From contig JAJNDL010000029.1 of assembly GCA_021156385.1 (NCBI GenBank), positions 1-8,725 of the forward strand: DNA of 8,725 nt. The letters are read 5' to 3'. Within the stretch, counting starts at the first letter, position 1. Each line of letters starts with the position of its first letter. The position numbers and the translations under genes were made by a program. Source of the DNA: Moraxellaceae bacterium. GTDB lineage: Bacteria; Pseudomonadota; Gammaproteobacteria; Pseudomonadales; Moraxellaceae. Positions 1 to 5,183 of the stretch are shown here, piece by piece. Below the pieces are notes generated by a model. It was not told the DNA's origin. It ran no database searches and saw only the letters and a list, made by a program, of their open reading frames with translations.

Positions 1-1
1 C

Positions 2-1123
2 AGCGGCAGCCTGCGCCTTTACGAGCACGGTGTCGTATTCAGGGCCGGCAGCGGGCAGAGCGTGACGCTGCCGCTCGCCGGCCTGGAGCTGAAGCTGGGA
101 GGGGCCGGCAACCGCCTGCTTTTCTTCACGCACCCGGCGCTGCCGGGCTGGCAGCTCTACAGCGCGGAGCTGGCGGTGCTGCAGGCGCCGGTGCTGGCCG
201 GTCATCCGGCCGTGGCCGGCGTCGCGATGGCGAAACGCCGCAACCGCCGCCGCGGTCTCGCGGCGCTCGTCGCCGGGCTCGGTGCCTTCGTGCTGGCCGG
301 CTTCCTGCTGTGGTGGTCCTTCGATGCGCTGAGCGCGGCGGCGGCGCGGCGCATTCCGCCGGCCTGGGAGGACAGGCTCGGCGCCAGCGTGATCGCCCAG
401 TACCGCCTCGGCCACGACTTCATGGACGAGAAGCAGGCACAGGCGCTGCTGGCGCCGCTGACGGCCTCGCTCGCCGACTCGCTGCCCGATCGCAGATACC
501 GGCTGCGCTTCTACGTGGTGAACGATCCCGCCATCAACGCCTTTGCGCTGCCCGGCGGCCATGTGGTGATCCATTCCGCGCTCGTCCTGAAGGCCGAACG
601 CGCGAGCCAGCTGCAGGGCGTGCTCGGCCACGAGATCGCGCATGTCACCGAGCAGCACGGCATGCGCGCCGTGATCCGCAGTGCCGGCCTCTATCTCGTC
701 GCACAGGCGCTGATCGGCGATGCCAGTGGCCTCATGGCCGTGCTGGCCGATGCCGGTCCGCTGCTGCTCAACCAGAAATACTCGCGCGACTTCGAGCGCG
801 ACGCCGACGCCGAAGGCTATGCGCTGCTCAAGCGCGCCGGCATCGACCCGCGCGGCATGGCCGATTTCTTCCGCCTCATCCTCGCCGAGGAGAAGAAGCA
901 GATGGAGAAGATCGGTGACGAGAACGCGCGCCGCGCCATGGAGGCGGCGCGCGGTTTCCTGGGCACGCATCCGGAAACGCCGGAGCGTATCGCCAACCTC
1001 GAGAAGAAATTGAAGCAGGAGCCGGCCGGTGGCTGGCGCGACGATCAGCAGGCCTTCCTGCAGCTGAAGCGGCAGGTGGAGCAGTTCGTGACGGAACGGG
1101 GCGGCAAGCCGGCCGCGCCGTGA
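2..1123 (+). CDS. M48 family metalloprotease with N-terminal extension and one membrane anchor (5' end outside window)
   Basis: Zinc metalloprotease of the M48 (Ste24/HtpX/BepA-like) group. The frame is open from base 2 with coherent protein (visible residues 1-20), so the GTG at 62 is probably internal and the true start lies upstream. Visible residues 1-75 form a beta-rich domain resembling the extension annotated as DUF7092 in some M48 proteins (recognised by memory, moderate certainty). A basic stretch (KRRNRRR, about 78-84) precedes one hydrophobic segment at 86-106, which by the positive-inside rule puts the peptidase domain in the periplasm. The zinc motif HEIAH is at 210-214 (bases 629-643). 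ERDAD at 265-269 supplies the expected third ligand, Glu265. THPETPERIANL near 322-333 matches the usual C-terminal M48 signature. No TPR repeats follow, unlike BepA. The AIM24 cluster starts 43 bases downstream with no terminator between, so cotranscription is possible. The substrate is unknown. Confidence 0.9.
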   Translation, partial: SGSLRLYEHGVVFRAGSGQSVTLPLAGLELKLGGAGNRLLFFTHPALPGWQLYSAELAVLQAPVLAGHPAVAGVAMAKRRNRRRGLAALVAGLGAFVLAGFLLWWSFDALSAAAARRIPPAWEDRLGASVIAQYRLGHDFMDEKQAQALLAPLTASLADSLPDRRYRLRFYVVNDPAINAFALPGGHVVIHSALVLKAERASQLQGVLGHEIAHVTEQHGMRAVIRSAGLYLVAQALIGDASGLMAVLADAGPLLLNQKYSRDFERDADAEGYALLKRAGIDPRGMADFFRLILAEEKKQMEKIGDENARRAMEAARGFLGTHPETPERIANLEKKLKQEPAGGWRDDQQAFLQLKRQVEQFVTERGGKPAAP

Positions 1124-1134
1124 CATTTCCCGAT

Positions 1135-1150
1135 TTGAAAGCGGTTTCAA
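1135..1150. promoter_or_regulatory. LacI-family-like operator palindrome ahead of the AIM24 genes
   Basis: The 16-base element TTGAAAGCGGTTTCAA has perfect 6-base arms around GCGG, with a central CG step. Its shape fits LacI-family operators and it happens to satisfy the published Gram-positive cre consensus WTGNNARCGNWWWCAW. It lies in the 43-base gap between the M48 stop (1121-1123) and the ribosome binding site of the first AIM24 gene. If functional it would act as a roadblock operator or sit close to a transcription start. No clear sigma-70 boxes are visible in the gap, and chance occurrence cannot be excluded. Confidence 0.35.
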
Positions 1151-1154
1151 GAAG

Positions 1155-1160
1155 AAGGAG
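1155..1160 (+). promoter_or_regulatory. Ribosome binding site setting the GTG start of AIM24 gene 1
   Basis: AAGGAG lies 6 bases before GTG at 1167-1169. The strong match and ideal spacing support this GTG over the first in-frame ATG downstream (codon 31), which would remove the start of the AIM24 fold. Confidence 0.8.
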
Positions 1161-1166
1161 AGCAGC

Positions 1167-1829
1167 GTGAAAACCGAGATCCGGGGCGGCGACGCCTTTT
1201 CCTACGTGGACGTGGCGCTGGCGCCCGGCGAAAAGCTGGTGGCCGAATCCAACGCCATGTCCAGCATGTCCGCCGACCTCGACCTGAAGGCGAAGTTCAA
1301 CGGCGGCTTCTTCTTCGCCATCCTGCGCCGCCTGCTGGTCGGCGAGACGCTCTTCATCAGCCACTTCAGCAACAACACCAATGGCGAGCGCCGCCTGGTG
1401 CTGGTGCAGCCGACGCCCGGCACGGTGCGCAGCCTCGAACTCGACAACGAAACCTTCTTCCTCCAGCCCGGCGCCTTCCTGGCCTGTTCGGGCGACGTGA
1501 AGATCGGCATCAGGTTCGCCGGCCTGATCTCCTGGATCGCGCGCGAAGGCTTATTCCGCATCGCGGTGAGCGGCACGGGCAAGGTCTGGTACGGCGCCTA
1601 CGGCGCGCTCATCGACAAGGAGATCGACGGCGAGTACATCGTCGATACCTCGCACCTCGTGGGCTACACGCCCGGCATCAGTCTCAAGCTGCAGCTGGCC
1701 GGCGGCATCTTCGCCAGCCTCCTGGGCGGCGAAGGGCTGGTCACGCGCGTGGTCGGCAAGGGACGTGTCGTCATCCAGACGCGCAGCCTCTCGGGGCTCG
1801 CCGGCTGGATCAATCCGAAATTGCCGTAA
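1167..1829 (+). CDS. AIM24 family protein, first of three tandem paralogs (TIGR00266/DUF124)
   Basis: A 220-residue protein that is essentially all AIM24 domain (family also called DUF124/TIGR00266). The family adopts a beta-rich fold compared with the TRAP RNA-binding attenuation protein; its bacterial function is not established, and the eukaryotic relative AIM24 is mitochondrial. Hallmarks are AESNAMSSM at 26-34, VGETLFISHFS at 58-68, the glycine-rich middle (GTGKVWYGAYG, 136-146), DGEYIVDTSHLVGY at 154-167 and LLGGEGLVTRVVGKGRV at 185-201. There is no signal peptide or convincing membrane segment, so it is likely cytoplasmic. It starts at GTG 1167 and stops at TAA 1827-1829, 14 bases before the next paralog. 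Compared with its neighbours it has a threonine where they have a cysteine in GLVC (residue 193) and a more hydrophobic insert near 47-57. Family assignment is secure, function unknown. Confidence 0.9.
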   Translation: MKTEIRGGDAFSYVDVALAPGEKLVAESNAMSSMSADLDLKAKFNGGFFFAILRRLLVGETLFISHFSNNTNGERRLVLVQPTPGTVRSLELDNETFFLQPGAFLACSGDVKIGIRFAGLISWIAREGLFRIAVSGTGKVWYGAYGALIDKEIDGEYIVDTSHLVGYTPGISLKLQLAGGIFASLLGGEGLVTRVVGKGRVVIQTRSLSGLAGWINPKLP

Positions 1830-1843
1830 GCAGGAGCGGAACC

Positions 1844-2527
1844 ATGCAGATCGAATTCATGCACCAGCCCGGCAACACGGCCGCCCGCGTGTGGCTGGAA
1901 CCGGGCGAGACGCTCACCGCCGAGGGCGGCGCCATGATCGCCATGAGCGGCCACCTCGGCATCGAGACGACCACGCACAAGAAAGGCAGCGGCGGCATCC
2001 TGAAGGCCGTGAAGCGCATGTTTGCCGGTGAATCGTTTTTCATGAACCACTTCAGCGCGAGTGATCGCGCCGGCGAAGTCTGGCTGGGCAGCACGCTGGC
2101 CGGCGACATGATGCGCTACGAGCTCGACAGCGAAACGCTGATCGTGCAGGCCGGCTCCTTCGTCGCCGCCGAGCACAGCGTCGGCATCGACATGGGCTGG
2201 CAGGGCTTCAAGAACCTGCTCTCCGGCGAGAGCATGTTCTGGCTGCGCCTCTCGGGTCGCGGCCAGGTCGTCCTGAACGCTTTCGGGGCGATCTATCCGG
2301 TGGAGGTCGATGGCGAGTACATCGTCGACACCGGGCACATCGTCGCCTTCAGCGAGACCCTGGATTTCACGCTCACCAAGGCCGGCAAGAGCTGGCTGTC
2401 GTCCATCCTTGGCGGCGAGGGCCTGGTGTGCAAATTCCAGGGCCGCGGCACCGTGTGGTGCCAGTCGCACAACCCCGGCAGTTTCGGGAAAAGCCTGACC
2501 GGCCTCCTGCGGCCGCGCCGCGCCTGA
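1844..2527 (+). CDS. AIM24 family protein, second of three tandem paralogs
   Basis: A 227-residue single-domain AIM24/TIGR00266 protein. It opens directly into the family pattern: EPGETLTAEGGAMIAMSG at 19-36, FAGESFFMNHFSA at 60-72, WQGFKNLLSGESMFWLRLSG at 119-138, VDGEYIVDTGHIVAF at 155-169 and ILGGEGLVCKFQGRGTVW at 188-205. It ends in a short basic tail (RPRR). AGGAG at 1832-1836 precedes the ATG by 7 bases. The spacing to its neighbours (14 and 13 bases) implies one transcript. Its WQGF and GLVC motifs resemble the third paralog more than the first, so these two appear to be the closer pair. No export signal is present. Its molecular role is unknown; a shared or mixed oligomer with the flanking paralogs is plausible but not shown by sequence. 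Confidence 0.9.
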   Translation: MQIEFMHQPGNTAARVWLEPGETLTAEGGAMIAMSGHLGIETTTHKKGSGGILKAVKRMFAGESFFMNHFSASDRAGEVWLGSTLAGDMMRYELDSETLIVQAGSFVAAEHSVGIDMGWQGFKNLLSGESMFWLRLSGRGQVVLNAFGAIYPVEVDGEYIVDTGHIVAFSETLDFTLTKAGKSWLSSILGGEGLVCKFQGRGTVWCQSHNPGSFGKSLTGLLRPRRA

Positions 2528-2540
2528 ACGGAGACAGACC

Positions 2541-3536
2541 ATGACGCACAAGGTTCAGGTCGCCGGCTTTGCCGGAACGCATGACGAAGCCACAGTGAAG
2601 GCCGCCTTCGCGCAGCTCTTCCGCATCACCGACGAGAAAGCAGCGCAGCTGCTCGCCCGCCTGCCGCTGGTGATCAAGGAGGGGCTGGACGCCGACACGG
2701 CGCAGAAATACCGCAGCAACCTCGAGAAGATCGGCCTGCGCGTGGAAATCCTCGCGCCGATGGCACGGATGCCGGAGCCGGCGCTCGCGATCGACGATGA
2801 CGAGCCGCCTGCGCCGGCACGCGCACCGGTTGCGCCGCCCCCCGCCCCGCAGGCCGTGCCGGCCGTGCAGCCCGGCCTGCCGTTCCGCATCGACGGTCGT
2901 CCCGACTTCGCCTTCCTCACCGTGCAGCTGCCCGCCAACCGCACGCTGAAGGTTGAGGCCTCGGCCATGGCTACCATGGACACGACCCTCGTCATGAAGA
3001 CGAAGCTCAAGGGCGGGCTCGGCCGCTTCCTCACCGGCGAGTCGCTCTTCGTCAACGAGTTCACGGCCGAGAACGTGCCGGGCGAGATCGGCATCGCACC
3101 GGGCGCGCCGGGCGACATCGGCCACGTCTACCTGCGCGGCGAAACGCTCTACCTGCAGAACTCCGCCTTCGTGGCCTGCGATCCGGCGGTGAACCTCGAG
3201 ACCAAGTGGCAGGGCTTCACCAAGGGCTTCTTCTCGGGTGAGAGCTTCTTCCTCGTGCGCGCGAGCGGCGAGGGCGATCTCTGGTTCAACACCTACGGCG
3301 GCATGATCGAGCTGGACATCGACGGCGACTACGTCGTCGACACCGGCAACATCGTCGCTTTCACCGACGGGCTCGAATACCGCATCAGCAAGGTCGGCGG
3401 CTACAAGTCGCTGTTCTTCTCGGGCGAGGGCCTGGTCTGCCGCTTCAGCGGCCGTGGCAAGGTGTGGATCCAGACGCGCGCGGCCACCGCCTTCGTGAGC
3501 TGGGCGCATTTCTTCCGCCCGGTGAAAGGCAGCTGA
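2541..3536 (+). CDS. AIM24 family protein with extra N-terminal alpha/beta domain, third paralog
   Basis: A 331-residue, two-domain protein. Residues 3-72 form a compact domain with the pattern VAGF-x-Thr-His, LFRITDEKAAQLL, PLVIKEGLDADTAQKY and LEKIGLRVEI. This beta-alpha-beta layout resembles small domains, often compared with the ribosomal L7/L12 C-terminal fold, that are attached to diverse proteobacterial proteins (recognised by pattern only). Residues 75-113 are an acidic then Pro/Ala-rich flexible linker. Residues 114-327 are a full AIM24 domain: FLTGESLFVNEF (163-174), WQGFTKGFFSGESFFLVRASGEG (223-245), DGDYVVDTGNIVAF (261-274) and FSGEGLVCRFSGRGKVWIQTR (293-313). GGAG at 2530-2533 sits 7 bases before the ATG. 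It is the last gene of the plus-strand cluster, its stop only 8 bases from the shared terminator. It is longer than the usual single-domain members of 220-270 residues. The added domain may recruit a partner; function is unknown. Confidence 0.9.
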   Translation: MTHKVQVAGFAGTHDEATVKAAFAQLFRITDEKAAQLLARLPLVIKEGLDADTAQKYRSNLEKIGLRVEILAPMARMPEPALAIDDDEPPAPARAPVAPPPAPQAVPAVQPGLPFRIDGRPDFAFLTVQLPANRTLKVEASAMATMDTTLVMKTKLKGGLGRFLTGESLFVNEFTAENVPGEIGIAPGAPGDIGHVYLRGETLYLQNSAFVACDPAVNLETKWQGFTKGFFSGESFFLVRASGEGDLWFNTYGGMIELDIDGDYVVDTGNIVAFTDGLEYRISKVGGYKSLFFSGEGLVCRFSGRGKVWIQTRAATAFVSWAHFFRPVKGS

Positions 3537-3544
3537 TCCTCGAC

Positions 3545-3584
3545 GGCAATAAAAAAGCCCGGCATGCCGGGCTTTTTTATTGCC
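3545..3584. terminator. Bidirectional intrinsic terminator (perfect 40-base palindrome)
   Basis: Bases 3545-3584 form a perfect palindrome centred between 3564 and 3565. The GC core AGCCCGGCATGCCGGGCT is flanked by AATAAAAA on the left and TTTTTATT on the right. Read from either strand it gives a strong GC hairpin followed by a U-run. It therefore serves the AIM24 cluster (stop 3536) and the minus-strand cluster (last stop at 3598-3600). The converging layout explains why one element can serve both. Confidence 0.95.
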
Positions 3585-3597
3585 TGCTGCGCCGTGC

Positions 3598-3744
3598 TCA
3601 GGCGCGCTGCCGGCGCAGCGCCAGCACCAGCACGCCGGCCGAGACCGTCCAGAGCAGGATGCCCTGCAGGGCGAGCAGGCTGGCATTCAGGGAACCGCTA
3701 CCGACCGCGGCTTCCTGCAGGTTGAGGATGAGGTGAAGACCCAT
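3598..3744 (-). CDS. Small hydrophobic membrane protein, 48 residues
   Basis: A 48-codon frame that starts at ATG 3744 and ends at TGA 3598-3600. A clear GGAG (3750-3753) lies 5 bases before the ATG. The frame stays open upstream, but the only longer start is a TTG at 3819 with no good ribosome site, so the short form is preferred. After an amphipathic beginning, residues 22-43 form one convincing hydrophobic helix (leucine, valine and glycine rich) ending in RRQR, as in a single-pass protein with a cytoplasmic basic tail. It lies 84 bases after the M48 gene and just before the shared terminator, so it is probably the last cistron of the minus-strand operon. No family is recognised and no function is proposed. 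Coding status rests on the ribosome site, position and composition only. Confidence 0.55.
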   Translation of the reverse strand: MGLHLILNLQEAAVGSGSLNASLLALQGILLWTVSAGVLVLALRRQRA

Positions 3745-3749
3745 GACAA

Positions 3750-3753
3750 CTCC
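3750..3753 (-). promoter_or_regulatory. Ribosome binding site that selects the short start of the small membrane protein
   Basis: On the minus strand CGGAG is followed by TTGTC and then ATG (3744-3742), a spacing of 5 bases. This is the main reason for choosing a 48-residue product over a 73-residue TTG-started one. Confidence 0.6.
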
Positions 3754-3828
3754 GAAAATCGGCCATCGCAATGGTGGAGGCAGGGTGATGGCCAACCCCT
3801 GCTCCTGCCGCCCTGGCAATTTTCCGGA

Positions 3829-4695
3829 TTATTTCTGTGCGGTTGTTTTCAGCGTGCGCAGGCGCGCCGGTTCCCGGCCGGACTCGGCGTAGCGGTCGAG
3901 CTGCGCGCCCATGGTCTGGGCCAGCATCTCGAGGCGCTTCGCCGGAGCAGGATGCGTCTTGAACATCAGGGCGACGGCGCCGTCCTGCGGATTCACGGCA
4001 TCCAGCGTCTGCAGCGAGGCGACGAGGCCGAAGGGGTTGTAGCCGGCACGCGCGGCGAGCACGACGCCCATGCGGTCGGCTTCGAACTCGTCGCCCTTGT
4101 CGAGGCCGCGCGCAAAGAGCTCGGTGCCGGCCGTGAAGGCCTGGAGGCTGTGCGCGGCGTCGCGGTTGTTCTTCTTCTCGGCCACCGCGGTGGCGAGCTC
4201 CATCTGCCATTCGCGGCCCAGCGCCGACTTGATGGCCTTGAGCTGGTGGCGCTGCACCACGTGCGAAATCTCGTGCGCGAGCACACCGGCGAGTTCGGCC
4301 TCGTTGCGCAGCTTCTCGTAGAGGCCGCGCGTGATGAGGATGGTGCCGCCCGGCGTGGCGAAGGCGTTGACGTCGGCATCCTCGGTGACGCCGAAGCGCC
4401 AGGGCAGGCTAGGGCGCTCCGACTGCAGCGCGATCCACAGGCCGACCTTGTTCACGTACTGCTGCAGCGCCTCGTCCTTCACCAGCGGCGCGGCGCCGAG
4501 CAGGTTGGCGGTGATGCCCTGGCCGATCTCGATCTCCTGCGGCTCGGGAATGTCCTTCAGGGACTTGATCATCTTCTTGCCGATGCCGAGGGCTTTCTGG
4601 GTTTCCGGGTCGCCCAGCTTCTGCAGGGCGTTGCCGAGATCGAAAGCATGGGCGGTGGAGGCGAGGACCAGCGTGGCCAGGAGGAGACGTTTCAT
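3829..4695 (-). CDS. Exported M48 family metalloprotease
   Basis: A 288-residue zinc endopeptidase of family M48, predicted periplasmic. Residues 1-17 are a typical signal peptide ending ThrAlaHisAla, with no lipobox cysteine. An N-terminal helical region follows (about 20-60). The protease domain covers about 65-265, with NAFATPGG at 110-117, the zinc motif HEISH at 141-145 and the third ligand Glu203 within EFEAD (203-207). The closing THPAPAKRLEML motif is at 247-258. All catalytic elements are intact. It resembles LoiP/YcaL-type compact M48 enzymes more than BepA, as there is no TPR tail. The start codon overlaps the stop of the SH3 gene (ATGA, 4692-4695), with GGGGAG 8 bases upstream, so the two are translationally coupled. 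By family precedent it would act in outer-membrane protein quality control, but the substrate is unknown here. Confidence 0.92.
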   Translation of the reverse strand: MKRLLLATLVLASTAHAFDLGNALQKLGDPETQKALGIGKKMIKSLKDIPEPQEIEIGQGITANLLGAAPLVKDEALQQYVNKVGLWIALQSERPSLPWRFGVTEDADVNAFATPGGTILITRGLYEKLRNEAELAGVLAHEISHVVQRHQLKAIKSALGREWQMELATAVAEKKNNRDAAHSLQAFTAGTELFARGLDKGDEFEADRMGVVLAARAGYNPFGLVASLQTLDAVNPQDGAVALMFKTHPAPAKRLEMLAQTMGAQLDRYAESGREPARLRTLKTTAQK

Positions 4696-5183
4696 TGCGC
4701 TTTCTCCCCGCTGCCCGGCGCGAGGTAGTCGATCTTCTCGGCGGAGAGCTTTGCCTGCTTGGCGAAGCTGCGCGCGCTGTTCTCGCTCTGCCTGAAGCGG
4801 TCGAGTTTCTGCGCTTCTTCGGCGTCGGGTTGCGCGTTCTTCAGCTTCTCCTCGGAGAGGCCTTTCACGCCGGTGCTGACTGTGTTGCCGCTGGAGCCGG
4901 TGCGGAACACCGAGGCCAGTGCCCCGACGCCGGCCTCGCCGCGCTGGCCGGAGCCGGTGCGCACCGTGAGCAGGCGCACCCAGCCGCTCTGCCCGCCGGC
5001 CTTCACGTTGGCCCAGGCACCCTTGCGGGCGAGGAGGTCGACCGTGTCCTTGGCCTTGAGGCTGGCCACGACCTCGGCATCGCCGAAGGGTTTGGCGCGC
5101 AGTTCGGTGTCTTTCAGCAGGGTGCCGGGTTCGGCCCAGGCAAGTCCGGCGGCGAAGAGCGCCAGCAGGCTCAGGTAGCGCAT
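4692..5183 (-). CDS. Exported bacterial SH3-domain protein
   Basis: A 163-residue secreted or periplasmic protein. Residues 1-17 form a signal peptide (cleavage after LeuAlaTrpAla). Residues 19-75 are a bacterial SH3 (SH3_3-like) barrel with the expected LRAKP near 28-32, a central VDLLARKGAWANV (48-60) and SGWVRLLTV (66-74). Such domains commonly bind cell-wall peptides or act as protein-protein modules. A Gly/Ser-rich linker (77-106) leads to a charged helical tail (107-153, starting GVKGLSEEKL), a segment I associate with SH3 proteins encoded beside M48 proteases (from memory). The gene begins immediately after the cyclase stop (TAG then ATG, no gap), with only a weak AGAG upstream, so it probably depends on translational coupling. 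It shares 4 bases with the M48 gene. It may be an adaptor or substrate-positioning partner of that protease (inference). Confidence 0.88.
   Translation of the reverse strand: MRYLSLLALFAAGLAWAEPGTLLKDTELRAKPFGDAEVVASLKAKDTVDLLARKGAWANVKAGGQSGWVRLLTVRTGSGQRGEAGVGALASVFRTGSSGNTVSTGVKGLSEEKLKNAQPDAEEAQKLDRFRQSENSARSFAKQAKLSAEKIDYLAPGSGEKAQ

Noticed and set aside
1124..1166. Sigma-70 promoter for the AIM24 cluster
   Set aside because: No convincing -35 and -10 pair at 16-18 base spacing can be read in the 43-base gap; a promoter inside the M48 gene cannot be excluded but is not visible.
1664..2551. Minus-strand open frame (295 codons) across AIM24 genes 1 and 2
   Set aside because: It is a shadow frame that crosses a gene boundary and has no ribosome site or domain.
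1167..3536. Tandem DNA repeat or recent duplication of AIM24 genes
   Set aside because: The three proteins share motifs but the DNA is well diverged with no long identical blocks seen, so this is an old paralog series, not a recent repeat array.
2373..3686. Minus-strand open frame (437 codons) opposite AIM24 genes 2 and 3
   Set aside because: It spans the terminator and two family-supported genes, has no recognisable domain and shows antisense-type composition.
3745..3819. N-terminal extension of the small membrane protein from TTG 3819
   Set aside because: The TTG lacks a suitable ribosome site, the added residues do not form a signal or helix, and a strong site fits ATG 3744.
3829..3831. 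Terminator directly after the exported M48 gene
   Set aside because: The hairpin at 3780-3802 has no following U-run; the proper terminator is at 3545-3584.
3580..4728. Long plus-strand open frame (382 codons) opposite the exported M48 gene
   Set aside because: It is an antisense shadow of high-GC coding DNA. The minus strand encodes an intact M48 enzyme with signal peptide and zinc motif, while the plus frame shows low-complexity composition and crosses the terminator region.
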